64,000 bases of DNA, taken from NCBI RefSeq assembly GCF_016056375.1, contig NZ_JAEDAE010000002.1, forward strand, positions 124,001-188,000. Reading direction: 5' to 3'. A program made the translations under genes and the position numbers. The stretch's first letter is position 1. Each line of letters starts with the position of its first letter. The notes under the pieces are model-generated. The model did not search any database and was not told the DNA's origin. It was given only the letters and a program-made list of their open reading frames with translations. Source of the DNA: Hymenobacter negativus (GTDB lineage Bacteria > Bacteroidota > Bacteroidia > Cytophagales > Hymenobacteraceae). Positions 53,148 to 62,187 of the stretch are shown piece by piece.

Positions 53148-54125
53148 CTACCGCGCCGAATTATACAGGGCAATGGCCTGGCGCTGGTTGTTGGCTTGCT
53201 TGCTTTGCAGCACAATGGGCACAATGAGTACTGGAATAGCCGCGTAAACCAACGGCGAAATGCCCGCCTGGCCATCGCCGGGGCGCAGCGACTGAAACAG
53301 CCCGGCCACGAGCAGTCCGCCGCCCACCAAGTAGCTGCCCAGCGTGAGCCGCTGGTACCGACGCGAGTCCAGGAGCAGCTCCTGCGCCCCGGCATTGTCG
53401 CGGGTAGCCAGCATCAGGTTGTTGGTGGTCAGGTTCTGAATGGGGCCGTTGTCTTTGGAAAAATATTCGGTTTTTACCGTGCGGTAGCCGCCGTAAGGGT
53501 AGCCGCCAAAGCCCCCGTAACCCACGCCATAGCCGCCGTAGCCATAGCCTGGGTAGCCAAAGCCCCCCGGCCCGGAGTTGTACTGCGAAGTAGTGATGGA
53601 ATAGAGGCTGATGCGCCCGGTCTTTTCGCGGCGCAGCGTGGTTTCCCGCGAGGAATTGGGCAGCGTGGTGCGGACGTAGTGGCCCGTTTCGTCCTCATAA
53701 AACCCTACTTCCGCTAGCTCAAACCTCTGCCGCCCGTCCAGCAGCAGGTAGGAGCGGCCGAAGAGCGGATTCTTCGTCTCCACGTCGTTGGCCGAATACA
53801 CCATCCCATTTTTCAGGCCTACCTGGAAGCGGGCGGGGCGGGCGTTGTTGCCCGGCAACTGGCCGGGCGGCGTGGGCGCATACACCGGGGCGGGCGCGGC
53901 CATGGGGGCGGGCTGCGGGGCCGTCACGGCAGCGCGGCGCGAAGAATCGGCCGGGGCGACGGGCACGGTTTCCAGCTGGCGCGGGGCCGGGGCCGGGCGG
54001 GGCCGGGCGGGCGTGGGCATGGTCGGCGGCGCACCCAGCTGGCGCGGGCCATCATCCTGCGCTTGTGCCGTGCGCCCCCCAAGCAGCATCAGCAGCAGGG
54101 CCGGGTATAAAACGGGAATTTTCAT
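53148..54125 (-). CDS. Exported protein with Gly/Tyr-rich insert
   Basis: A 325-residue protein with a signal peptide (IPVLYPALLLMLLGGRTAQA-Q), a Pro/Ala-rich linker (PTMPTPARPRPAPAPRQ and following), and then a domain with FQVGLKNGMVYSANDVETKNP. A Gly/Tyr-rich low-complexity stretch (repeats of GYGGYG and GGFGGYP, about 30 residues near residue 200) precedes the end, where a hydrophobic helix (SPLVYAAIPVLIVPIVLQS) may anchor it. No family is recognised. Gly/Tyr-rich segments often aggregate or coat surfaces, but no role can be assigned. The start at 54125 directly precedes the signal. Confidence 0.72.
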   Translation of the reverse strand: MKIPVLYPALLLMLLGGRTAQAQDDGPRQLGAPPTMPTPARPRPAPAPRQLETVPVAPADSSRRAAVTAPQPAPMAAPAPVYAPTPPGQLPGNNARPARFQVGLKNGMVYSANDVETKNPLFGRSYLLLDGRQRFELAEVGFYEDETGHYVRTTLPNSSRETTLRREKTGRISLYSITTSQYNSGPGGFGYPGYGYGGYGVGYGGFGGYPYGGYRTVKTEYFSKDNGPIQNLTTNNLMLATRDNAGAQELLLDSRRYQRLTLGSYLVGGGLLVAGLFQSLRPGDGQAGISPLVYAAIPVLIVPIVLQSKQANNQRQAIALYNSAR

Positions 54126-54316
54126 ACGGAAGGACAGCAATTAAGACCAACGGGCCGAACAAGGTAGCCTTGCCCCGCCAATAATACCGAACCCCGCGCA
54201 AACCCCCGCGCCCGGGCCAGCAAACCACCAAAAAGGAACGTCGGCAATCGGCGGTAAATTCCGCACTTCTATCGTGAAGGGCAAGTGAACCCGCAGTTGC
54301 TTCGGCGCAGCCAGTG

Positions 54317-54727
54317 CTATTTGAGGAGCTTCTCCAGCAGGCTCAGGCTGTCCGAGAGGTCGGTGCCGGTTTCAAAATCCAGCGGCTTAAGGATGTAGCC
54401 GCTCACGCCCAGATTTTCGGCGTCGGCGCGGTCTTCCTCCATGCTCGAGGTGGTGGTGATGAACACCGGAATGTGCTGAAATTCGGGGTTGGCGCGCAGC
54501 TCAGTCAGGAACTCGACGCCGTTCATGCGGGGCATGTTCAGGTCGAGCAGGATAACCTCGGGCAGCGGGCGCAGGGCCTCCGCGCCATTTCGCCCCAGCA
54601 GCAGGTCCAGGGCTTCTTCGCCGTTGAAGGCCGTGTGCAGCTGGTGCGGCACGTTGAACTTGGCGAAGGACTTCTCCGCTGTCATCGTATCAAAAATATC
54701 GTCTTCGACTAGTAAAACAGAACGCAT
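54317..54727 (-). CDS. Single-domain response regulator (CheY-like, Rcp1 type)
   Basis: A 136-residue receiver domain with no output domain. The acidic pair is D9/D10, the phospho-acceptor D62 lies in VILLDLNMPRMNG, the Thr is in VFITTTSS and the Lys in YILKPLD. The longer alpha4 region (SMEEDRADAENLGVSGYI) matches the Rcp1/phytochrome-associated subgroup. It lies just downstream of the CHASE3 histidine kinase on the same strand (78-base gap containing a short family-1 palindrome), so it is the likely phosphoacceptor. How it acts further downstream cannot be told. Confidence 0.93.
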   Translation of the reverse strand: MRSVLLVEDDIFDTMTAEKSFAKFNVPHQLHTAFNGEEALDLLLGRNGAEALRPLPEVILLDLNMPRMNGVEFLTELRANPEFQHIPVFITTTSSMEEDRADAENLGVSGYILKPLDFETGTDLSDSLSLLEKLLK

Positions 54728-54765
54728 AATAGGGTAATAATTGAATGGTAGCTGTGAGTTCGCCT

Positions 54766-54795
54766 GTCATCCTTCGTGCGCTCAGGATGACAGCT
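54766..54795. repeat. Family-1 palindrome, short form
   Basis: CTGTCATCC (54766-54774) is mirrored exactly by GGATGACAG (54787-54795) around a 12-base loop. It lies in the 78-base gap between the histidine kinase and response regulator genes and could reduce read-through. Confidence 0.7.
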
Positions 54796-54805
54796 CCGCT
54801 CGTGG

Positions 54806-56299
54806 TTATTTCGGCCACGTAAAGATAAAACCGGCCCCTTGCCCCACCGCCGAATCGACGCGAATAGTGCCCTGTTGGTCGTTAATAATTTTCTGCACGA
54901 TGCTCAGGCCAATGCCCGTGCTTTCGGCCGTGTGCCGGTCGCGCAGGGTTTGGAAGAGCAGGAAAATCTTCTGGTGGTACTCCGGCGCGATGCCCGGGCC
55001 GTCGTCCTGCACCCGAAACTCGTAGTAGCGGCCAATGTCCTGGCACGTCACCTCGAGGTGGCCGGCCCCGCGCTGGTGGTATTTCACGGCGTTCGAGAGC
55101 AGGTTGGTGAACACTTGTTGCAGGCTCAGCCGGTCGGTTTCGAAAGTGGGCATGTCGGGGCCGATGCGGAGCGTGAAATCGGGCGGCACCACCAGGTCGG
55201 CTACTTCGGTCAGGAGCTGCTGCACGCTCACCGTCTCGCGCGATTGGGCGGCCGTGCGGCCCACGCGGGCGTAGGCCAACAGCCCGTTTATCAAGTCTTC
55301 GAGGCGCGCCAGGCGGCCCTTCATCTGGTCGAGGTAGGTGCGGAGCTGGGGCGAAAGCTCGGCGGCCAGCTCGTCCTCAATCCACTTCACAATGGTGGTC
55401 ACGCCCCGCAGCGGCGCTTTCAAGTCGTGTGAAGCCACGTAGGCAAACTGGTCGAGCTCGCGGTTGCGCTTCTCCAGCGCGCTGAAGCTGCCTTCCAGCG
55501 TCTGCGTCATACGGTTGAGCGACGTGGCCAGCCCACCCAGGTTATCCTCGGCATCGTCTGTGATTTTAACGGTGTAATCGCCCTGCACCACCTGCTCGGC
55601 CAACTCCCGAATCTGGGCAATGCGGCGGCTCACCTGCGCATTTACCTCGGCCAGTTCGGCTTGCAGGCGGCGGTTGTCTTCCAGCTCCTTCACAATTTTT
55701 ACCACCAGCCACACCACAATCAGCACGGCCAGCACCGCCGAAATGAGCACCACGATGGGCGTCGCTTTTTCAAATACGTCCTGCAACGCACTGCGCTGGG
55801 CCAGCAGGGCCAGCTCGCTGCTTTTGATGCGGGCATATAGCATGCGCACCTGGCGCAGGGTCTGCCGGTCGGTGTCGAGCAGGGTTTGCATGGCCGACTG
55901 GCTCATGGATTTTTTTATCTCCGTGAGGGGCCGCAGAATTTGAAACTCCTGCTCCACCAAGGCGCGCAGGGAGTCGAGCCGGGCGCGCTGGGCGGGGTTG
56001 TCCACGGTCAGGGCCTGCACGCGCTCCAGGGCGGCGGGCAGCTGGCCGGTGGCCATGCTGTAGGGGCGCAGGTACACCGTGTCGCCGGTGAGCAGGTAGC
56101 CGCGCGTGCCCGCCTGGGCATCTTTGAGCACCGCCGTAATGGTTTCGGCCTCCTGCAGCACCTGATAGGTGTGCTCCACGTTCTGGGTTTGCACGCTTAG
56201 CCCCCGGATGCTCCAGAACGAAGCCGCCGCCGTAAGCAGCAGCACGCCAATGGCCAAGGCAAAGCCTACGATGATTTTGGTGTTGTTTTTTAAGTTCAT
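54806..56299 (-). CDS. CHASE3-HAMP sensor histidine kinase
   Basis: A 497-residue membrane kinase. TM1 is at about residues 8-28, a CHASE3 extracytoplasmic helical sensor at about 40-176 (AQAGTRGYLLTGDTVYL is its signature), and TM2 at about 180-202. A coiled/HAMP segment (IRELAEQVVQGDYTVKI) follows, then HisKA with H291 in YVASHDLKAPLRG, and HATPase with N, G1 and G2 boxes (LLSNAVKYHQ, DDGPGIAPE, GIGLSIVQKI). The AlkP-LR form of the H-box is that of phytochrome-like kinases. Its partner is the response regulator downstream. A TACCTTCG box lies six bases before the ATG. Confidence 0.94.
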   Translation of the reverse strand: MNLKNNTKIIVGFALAIGVLLLTAAASFWSIRGLSVQTQNVEHTYQVLQEAETITAVLKDAQAGTRGYLLTGDTVYLRPYSMATGQLPAALERVQALTVDNPAQRARLDSLRALVEQEFQILRPLTEIKKSMSQSAMQTLLDTDRQTLRQVRMLYARIKSSELALLAQRSALQDVFEKATPIVVLISAVLAVLIVVWLVVKIVKELEDNRRLQAELAEVNAQVSRRIAQIRELAEQVVQGDYTVKITDDAEDNLGGLATSLNRMTQTLEGSFSALEKRNRELDQFAYVASHDLKAPLRGVTTIVKWIEDELAAELSPQLRTYLDQMKGRLARLEDLINGLLAYARVGRTAAQSRETVSVQQLLTEVADLVVPPDFTLRIGPDMPTFETDRLSLQQVFTNLLSNAVKYHQRGAGHLEVTCQDIGRYYEFRVQDDGPGIAPEYHQKIFLLFQTLRDRHTAESTGIGLSIVQKIINDQQGTIRVDSAVGQGAGFIFTWPK

Positions 56300-56367
56300 C
56301 GGTTGCGAAGGTACTGGGCCGCCCTACGCGGCCGGCCCGGCGATGGTTGGGGCCGGCAGCCGGCCGG

Positions 56368-56375
56368 TATCTTTG
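56368..56375 (+). promoter_or_regulatory. -7 box (TATCTTTG) four bases before the SpoU methyltransferase ATG
   Basis: An exact TAnnTTTG match. CGCC separates it from the ATG at 56380, predicting a leaderless transcript. Confidence 0.55.
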
Positions 56376-56379
56376 CGCC

Positions 56380-57207
56380 ATGCCATTTGCTCCCCTCGAC
56401 CGCCTCAGCAGCCCCCAAAACCCACGCATCAAGCAGCTGCTGAAGCTGCAACAGAAGTCGGCCGAGCGTCGCGCCCTTGGGCTTACACTGGTAGAAGGCC
56501 TGCGCGAGCTCACCGTTGCCGTCGAGGCTGGCGTACCGGTAGCCACCATCTACACCTGTCCCGAGCTGGCCGGCGAAACCGGCGAGGCCGAACTGAGGAG
56601 CCTGTTTCTGGGCAAGAAAGACGCGCCCGAATGGTTCGAAGTCACGCGCCCGGTCTTTGAGAAAGTAGCCTACCGCGAAGGTTCCGACGGCCTGTTGGCT
56701 GTCCTCCGCACCCCCGCCCGCACCTTGGCCGACCTGCGCCTGCCCGCCGACCCGCTGCTCCTCGTGCTCGAAGCCGTGGAGAAACCCGGCAACCTCGGCG
56801 CCATCCTCCGCACCGCCGACGCCGCCCCGGTCGACGCCGTCCTCATCGGCGACCCGCGCACCGACCTCTACAACCCCAATACCATCCGCTCCAGCATCGG
56901 CTGCGTGTTTTCGGTACCCGTCGTCGCCGCGCCAATGGCGGAAATCACCGCCTTCCTGCGCTCCAACGGCATTCGTAGCTACGCCGCTGCCCTCACGCCC
57001 CAAGCGCACTCCTACCTCGACTGCAACTTCCGCCAGCCCACGGCCCTCGTGCTCGGCACCGAAGCCGACGGCCTAACGCCTACCGCCCTCGCCGCCTGCG
57101 ACGACACCATCATCATCCCTATGATGGGCCGCATCGACTCGCTCAACGTGAGCGTGGCCGGCGCTGTGCTGGCATTTGAGGCCGTGCGCCAGCGCACGGC
57201 CTCGTAA
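56380..57207 (+). CDS. SpoU/TrmH-family RNA 2'-O-methyltransferase
   Basis: A 275-residue SPOUT methyltransferase. An N-terminal substrate-binding domain (SSPQNPRIKQLLKLQQKSAERR) precedes the SpoU core with motif 1 EAVEKPGNLGAILRTADA, motif 2 LVLGTEADGL and motif 3 IPMMGRIDSLNVSVAGAVLAFE. These form the knotted SAM site. It methylates ribose in rRNA or tRNA; the target base cannot be read. The start at 56380 follows the -7 box by four bases, and the upstream in-frame start at 56347 would overlap it. Confidence 0.93.
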   Translation: MPFAPLDRLSSPQNPRIKQLLKLQQKSAERRALGLTLVEGLRELTVAVEAGVPVATIYTCPELAGETGEAELRSLFLGKKDAPEWFEVTRPVFEKVAYREGSDGLLAVLRTPARTLADLRLPADPLLLVLEAVEKPGNLGAILRTADAAPVDAVLIGDPRTDLYNPNTIRSSIGCVFSVPVVAAPMAEITAFLRSNGIRSYAAALTPQAHSYLDCNFRQPTALVLGTEADGLTPTALAACDDTIIIPMMGRIDSLNVSVAGAVLAFEAVRQRTAS

Positions 57208-57225
57208 AGCACCGGGTTATAACAA

Positions 57226-59676
57226 CTACTGAGCTTTGGTTTGCAGGGTCAGACTGCCCGCCTGCAGCCCCGCTCCGCTGGCTTTCACCTGCACCGCGCC
57301 AGCTTTGCCACCAGCCTGCACAATGGCCACCAGCTGCCCCTGAAACGCGCGCATCTGCGGTTTCTGGAAGCTCTCCAGATTCGTGGCATCGCCGTTGCCG
57401 ATGGCCCGGAAGCTGCCCGCACCACTCACCGCAAAGCTGAGCGACTGCGCCGCGTCGGGGCAGAGGTTGCCGTCCTTATCCTCCACGCGGGCGGTGATGA
57501 AGGCCAGGTCCTTGCCATCGGCCGCCAGGGCCGTGCGGTCGGCCACCAGCTTGATGTGGTGCGGCGCGCCGGCGGTTTTCACTTCTTCTGTGGCTACCGC
57601 TTTGCCCTGGGCATCGTAGGCCACTACTTTGATGCTGCCGGGCGCGTATTTCACGTCCTTCCACATCAGGCGGTAGCGCGATTGGGGCTCATTCGACGGG
57701 CCTTTGGTTTGGCGGCCCTGGCTCTGGCCGTTCACAAACAGCTCGGCCGAGGGGTAGCTGGTGTAGGCAAAAACCGGCGTAGTCTGGCCTTCGCGGCCGG
57801 GCCAGGTCCAGTGCGGCAGGATATGCATCGTGGGCTGGGCCGTGTTCCAGCGGGCGCGGTAGAGGTAGTACCGGTCCTTCGGCATGCCGGCCAAATCCAG
57901 AATGCCGAAGTAAGAGCTGTGCGAAGGCCATTTCTCATCGTAGGGCGTGGGCTCGCCCAGGTAGTCAAAACCCGTCCACACAAACTCTCCAATGGCATTT
58001 GGAATGTCATCCTGGGCGGCAAATTCCTCGTCCGGCGTCTGCGACCACACGCAGGCCTCCAGGTCGTAGCTCGACGACTGATTATCCGGATACTGTTTCT
58101 GCTTAGCCTTTTCCACCGGAAACTTGTACACCCCGCGCGAGCTCACCGTCGAAGCCGTTTCGGAGCCGAGCAGGAAGCCCTGCGGCAGCTTGGTCAGGGC
58201 CTGGGCATAGCGGTGCGGCTTGTAGTTGAAGCCGGGAATGTCCACCACGTTCACGATGCCGTACTTGAAATCGTCGTCGTAGCGGTCCATGCCCATGGTC
58301 ACGGGGCGGGTGGGGTCTTCGCGGTGCACAATGTCCTGCAGGCGCTTGGCAATGAGGGGGCCGTTGGCATTGCTCTGGTCTGGCACCTCGTTGCCGATGC
58401 TCCACATTATCACCGACGCATTATTGCGGTAGTGGTGCACCATGTTCACCAGGTCCTTCTCCACCCACTCGTCGAAATACTGGCTGTAGCCATTCTTCAC
58501 CTTCGGCGCCTTCCACTCGTCAAACGACTCCACCATCAGCATCAGGCCCATTTCGTCGCACAGCGTCACCAGTTCCGGCGCGGGCATGTTGTGCGACGTC
58601 CGGATGGCGTCGCAGCCCAAATCCTTCAGCAAGGTCAATTGCCGCCGCAAAGCCGCCGTGTTGATGGCCGCGCCCAGCGGCCCCAAATCGTGGTGGTTGC
58701 ACACGCCCTTGAACTTGCGCGGCTGCCCGTTCAGCGAAAAGCCCACGCCCTTCTCAAACTTGAAGGAACGAATGCCAAACGTGGTTTTGTAAGCGTCTTT
58801 CAGCGCCTTGCCCGCATACAGATTCGACGAAGCCGTATAAAGAACCGGCGTTTCCGGCGACCACAACCGCGGCTGCGGCACCGTCAGGTTCTGCTCAAAC
58901 GTCAGGCCATTGCTAAGCTCCGTGCTGGTGGTAGCCACCACTTTGCCCGCCGCATCGCGGATTTCGGTATCGAGTCGCAACGGCTGCGGCTTGCCGCCGG
59001 GCATTTCCACCGTGGTTTTTAGGGTCACTTTGGCCTGCGCCGCCGTGATTTCGGGCGTGGTCAGATAGGTGCCCCACACCGGAATGTGCACGTCGTCCGT
59101 CACCACCAGGTGCACGTTGCGGTAGAGGCCCGCGCCGGGGTACCAGCGCGAGGCTTCGGGCTGGTTTTGCAGGCGCACGGCCAGCACATTGTTGTCGCCG
59201 GGCTTCAGCAGCGAGGTAATGTCGAGCGAAAACGAATTGTAGCCGTAGGCCCAGTGGCCAGCTTCCTTGCCGTTCACAAACACGTGCGGGTCGCTCATCG
59301 CGCCATCAAACACCAGCACCGCCCGCTGGCCCGACCCGAAGCCCGGCACCGCCAGCTTGCGTCGGTACCAGCCCGTGCCGATGAACGGCAGCCCGCCCGT
59401 GCGCCCCGACTTCTGGGTAGCCTGCTGCTCCTGGTTCTGCTCAATCTTCACGACCTGCAGGTCATTATTGCCATCAAACGGGCCCGAAATGGCCCAGTCG
59501 TGCGGCACGCTCACCGTCTGCCACTTGGCATCAGCAAAATCGGGTTTGGCCGCGTTGGGCACGTCGCCTTTCGAGAATTTCCAGTTGGAATCAAGCAGGT
59601 ATTCGTGCCGGTTCTGGGCCGTGGCAGCGGTGGCGGCCAGTAGCAGCGTGGCACTCAGCAGGTTTTTCAGCAGCAT
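57226..59676 (-). CDS. Exported GH2 beta-galactosidase
   Basis: An 816-residue secreted or periplasmic glycosidase with a signal peptide (LLKNLLSATLLLAATAATA-Q). It has a GH2 sugar-binding domain, an immunoglobulin-like domain and a TIM barrel with acid/base E430 in WSIGNEVPDQ and nucleophile E506 in LGSETAST. Two C-terminal beta domains follow (a DUF4982-like FVNGQSQGR region and an Ig-like end). It cleaves beta-galactosides in plant or microbial glycans, and released galactose could feed the galactonate genes at 27-31 kb, though the loci are far apart. It is convergent with the methyltransferase across 18 bases. Confidence 0.92.
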   Translation of the reverse strand: MLLKNLLSATLLLAATAATAQNRHEYLLDSNWKFSKGDVPNAAKPDFADAKWQTVSVPHDWAISGPFDGNNDLQVVKIEQNQEQQATQKSGRTGGLPFIGTGWYRRKLAVPGFGSGQRAVLVFDGAMSDPHVFVNGKEAGHWAYGYNSFSLDITSLLKPGDNNVLAVRLQNQPEASRWYPGAGLYRNVHLVVTDDVHIPVWGTYLTTPEITAAQAKVTLKTTVEMPGGKPQPLRLDTEIRDAAGKVVATTSTELSNGLTFEQNLTVPQPRLWSPETPVLYTASSNLYAGKALKDAYKTTFGIRSFKFEKGVGFSLNGQPRKFKGVCNHHDLGPLGAAINTAALRRQLTLLKDLGCDAIRTSHNMPAPELVTLCDEMGLMLMVESFDEWKAPKVKNGYSQYFDEWVEKDLVNMVHHYRNNASVIMWSIGNEVPDQSNANGPLIAKRLQDIVHREDPTRPVTMGMDRYDDDFKYGIVNVVDIPGFNYKPHRYAQALTKLPQGFLLGSETASTVSSRGVYKFPVEKAKQKQYPDNQSSSYDLEACVWSQTPDEEFAAQDDIPNAIGEFVWTGFDYLGEPTPYDEKWPSHSSYFGILDLAGMPKDRYYLYRARWNTAQPTMHILPHWTWPGREGQTTPVFAYTSYPSAELFVNGQSQGRQTKGPSNEPQSRYRLMWKDVKYAPGSIKVVAYDAQGKAVATEEVKTAGAPHHIKLVADRTALAADGKDLAFITARVEDKDGNLCPDAAQSLSFAVSGAGSFRAIGNGDATNLESFQKPQMRAFQGQLVAIVQAGGKAGAVQVKASGAGLQAGSLTLQTKAQ

Positions 59677-59750
59677 AATCGGGCAATGGGAATGGAGTCG
59701 CAAGGTACGCCTTGCCGCCTTTACACAATCGATTATTCTGCCCTGCCGGG

Positions 59751-60266
59751 CTAATACACCGTCACTCCGAAGCCCAGTTCCTGCGCCAGCTGACGGGTTT
59801 CTTCCGCCTGTGCATCGGCTACCACGCTCAGGGCGTAGGAGTCGCTGTCCAAAGTAAACAGCACTACCGCCAGCCCAACCGGCTCGGCCAAATCCTGCAC
59901 GATGTCCAGCGCTTCGGGACCGGTCACCGTAGCTCGCCCACTGGCGGGCGCAGGCAGCCGCACAGCCTGTTTCTGCTGCGTCAGCGTTTCGTTGATGCCG
60001 TAAACCAGGTCGGCGGCCAGGTCTTTCCAGTCGCTTTCCCAGAGCAGTTCCTCGCTCAACAACGCGTCAATCAGCGCCAAATCGCGCAGCTCCTGCGCCG
60101 GCAGCGCCGCCACAATGCCGCGCTCTTCCAGTTCCTCGGCAAACTGCTCCTGGTAAGCGGCTGGGTCGCGCAAGACCAGCGCCAGCTGCTCGCTCACGCG
60201 CCGGGTAGCCTCCGCATCATTCAGGGTAAAAAGCTGCACGAAGCGGCTCAGATTTTCTTGATTCAT
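59751..60266 (-). CDS. Conserved hypothetical protein (possibly DUF6630)
   Basis: A 171-residue cytoplasmic protein without signal or membrane segments. It has an N-terminal helical half (VQLFTLNDAEATRRVSEQL, LEERGIVAALPAQELRDLAL) with WESDWKDLAADLVYG, and a C-terminal alpha/beta half ending VVLFTLDSDSYALSVVADAQAEETRQLAQ. The DSDSY block and the WxxDWKD segment recall DUF6630, but I am not sure. It lies downstream of typA on the same strand behind a clear terminator and upstream of the GH2 gene. Confidence 0.62.
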   Translation of the reverse strand: MNQENLSRFVQLFTLNDAEATRRVSEQLALVLRDPAAYQEQFAEELEERGIVAALPAQELRDLALIDALLSEELLWESDWKDLAADLVYGINETLTQQKQAVRLPAPASGRATVTGPEALDIVQDLAEPVGLAVVLFTLDSDSYALSVVADAQAEETRQLAQELGFGVTVY

Positions 60267-60293
60267 AAAACAAAAAGTAGCGTTCAGGGAATG

Positions 60294-60321
60294 AAAAAGG
60301 GCGCGACCAAAGCCGCGCCCT
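60294..60321 (-). terminator. Intrinsic terminator after typA
   Basis: Minus-strand AGGGCGCG pairs with CGCGCCCT around an 8-base loop and is followed by a T5 run. It lies 27 bases past the typA stop. Confidence 0.8.
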
Positions 60322-60347
60322 CTTCAAAATCATTCAGCAAAGAATAA

Positions 60348-62159
60348 TTAGTCGGCCTGCTTGGCGTAGCGCAGACGCTCGTTTTCGTCGAGCAGAATCT
60401 TGCGCATACGAATCGACTTCGGCGTCACCTCCAGGTATTCATCCTTCTGGATGTATTCCATGGCTTCTTCCAGCGAAAACTGGCGCTTGGGCACAATCTT
60501 GGCGTTGTCGTCCGAGCCCGAAGCGCGCATGTTTGTCAGCTTCTTGCCTTTCTGAATGTTGATGGTCAGGTCGTTGGGGCGGGTGTGCTCGCCGATAACC
60601 TGGCCAGCGTACACTTCTTCGCCCGGGTCCACGAAGAACGCGCCACGGTCCTGCATCTTGTCAATCGTGTACGCCGTGCCGGGGCCGGTTTCCAGCGAAA
60701 TCAGCGAGCCGGCAATGCGGCCGGGGATGGTGCCTTTGTGGTCTTCGTAGTCCACGAAGCGGTGGTTCATGATGGCCTCGCCGCCGGTGGCAGTCAGCAC
60801 GTTGTTGCGCAGGCCAATCAGGCCGCGGCTTGGAATCATGAACTCCAGGTGCTGCAGGTCGCCTTTGGGCTCCATGATGGTCATTTCGCCTTTGCGCATG
60901 CTCACCAGTTCAATCACCTTGCCGGCCGTTTCCTCGGGCACGTCCACCACCAGCAGCTCAATGGGCTCCTGGCGTTTGCCGTTCTCATCTTCCTTGAAAA
61001 TAACCTGGGGCTGACCTACTTGCAGCTCGTAGCCCTCGCGACGCATCGTTTCGATGAGCACCGACAAGTGCAGAATGCCGCGGCCGAACACCAGGAACGA
61101 GTCCTCCTTATCGGTGGCCTGCACGCGCAGGGCCAGGTTTTTCTCGGTTTCCTTGAACAAACGGTCGCGCAGGTGGCGCGAGGTCACAAACTTGCCTTCC
61201 TTGCCGAAGAACGGCGAGTTGTTGATGGTGAACAGCATGTTCATCGTCGGCTCGTCGATGCTGATGCGCTCCAGGGCCTCCGGGTTTTCGAAATCGGCCA
61301 GCGTATCGCCAATGTCGAAGCCTTCGATGCCCGAAACGGCGCAGATTTCGCCGCTGCTCACTTCGCTCACCTTCACGCGGCCGAGGCCTTCGAACACGTG
61401 CAGCTCGCGAATTTTTACCTTTTTGATGCTGCCGTCGGCCTTCATCAGGCTCATGTTGGCGCCTTCCTTCAGCGTGCCGCGGTGCACGCGGCCGATGGCG
61501 ATACGGCCCACGAACGACGAGTAGTCGAGCGAGGTAATCTGCATCTGGGGCGTGCCTTCCAGGGTCGGCGCAGCCGGAATCGACTCCAGTACGGCATCCA
61601 GCAGGGGCGTAATGTTGTCGGTTTTCACTTTCCAGTCGGTGCTCATCCAGCCCTGCTTCGACGAGCCGTACAGGGTCACGAAATCGAGCTGGTCTTCGGT
61701 CGCGCCGAGGTTGAACATGAGGTCGAACACCTGCTCGTGCACCTCGTCGGGGCGGCAGTTTTCTTTGTCTACCTTGTTTACCACCACGATGGGCTTCAGG
61801 CCCAGGGCAATGGCTTTGCCGAGCACGAAACGCGTCTGCGGCATGGCGCCTTCGAAGGCATCCACGAGCAGCAGCACACCGTCGGCCAGCTTCAACACGC
61901 GCTCTACCTCACCGCCGAAGTCGGCGTGACCAGGGGTATCGATGATGTTGATTTTGGTGCCGTTGTAGCGTACCGATACGTTTTTGGAAACGATGGTAAT
62001 GCCGCGCTCGCGCTCCAGGTCGTTGTTGTCGAGGATGAGGTCGTCGAACTGCTGGTGCGCGTCGAAAATTTTGGATGCGTGGATAATCTTATCCACCAGG
62101 GTGGTCTTGCCGTGGTCAACGTGAGCGATGATGGCAATGTTCCGGATATTCTGGGCCAT
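60348..62159 (-). CDS. typA: Ribosome-associated GTPase TypA/BipA
   Basis: A 603-residue translational GTPase. G1 is AHVDHGKTT, with the switch region GITIVSKNVSVRYN, G3 DTPGHADFGGEVERVL and G4 VVNKVDKE. EF-G-like domains II, III and V follow, with the BipA-specific C-terminal region near the end (KKLTNMRASGSDDNAKIVPKRQFSLEEAMEYI). It binds 70S ribosomes and aids late 50S assembly and stress growth. The start at 62159 (MAQNIRN) is used; the 35-residue extension overlaps the promoter. A TACCTTTG box lies 20 bases upstream at 62180-62187. Confidence 0.96.
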   Translation of the reverse strand: MAQNIRNIAIIAHVDHGKTTLVDKIIHASKIFDAHQQFDDLILDNNDLERERGITIVSKNVSVRYNGTKINIIDTPGHADFGGEVERVLKLADGVLLLVDAFEGAMPQTRFVLGKAIALGLKPIVVVNKVDKENCRPDEVHEQVFDLMFNLGATEDQLDFVTLYGSSKQGWMSTDWKVKTDNITPLLDAVLESIPAAPTLEGTPQMQITSLDYSSFVGRIAIGRVHRGTLKEGANMSLMKADGSIKKVKIRELHVFEGLGRVKVSEVSSGEICAVSGIEGFDIGDTLADFENPEALERISIDEPTMNMLFTINNSPFFGKEGKFVTSRHLRDRLFKETEKNLALRVQATDKEDSFLVFGRGILHLSVLIETMRREGYELQVGQPQVIFKEDENGKRQEPIELLVVDVPEETAGKVIELVSMRKGEMTIMEPKGDLQHLEFMIPSRGLIGLRNNVLTATGGEAIMNHRFVDYEDHKGTIPGRIAGSLISLETGPGTAYTIDKMQDRGAFFVDPGEEVYAGQVIGEHTRPNDLTINIQKGKKLTNMRASGSDDNAKIVPKRQFSLEEAMEYIQKDEYLEVTPKSIRMRKILLDENERLRYAKQAD

Positions 62160-62179
62160 ATGGGTTGGTTTTGCGGGTG

Positions 62180-62187
62180 CAAAGGTA
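62180..62187 (-). promoter_or_regulatory. -7 box (TACCTTTG) for typA
   Basis: An exact TAnnTTTG match on the minus strand, 20 bases before the typA ATG, implying a short leader of roughly 13-16 nt. TTTGCG lies about 14 bases further upstream, too close for a standard -33 element. Confidence 0.5.

Noticed and set aside
57241..59022. 593-aa plus-strand ORF opposite the GH2 gene
   Set aside because: Antisense shadow; GH2 catalytic motifs and signal peptide are on the minus strand.
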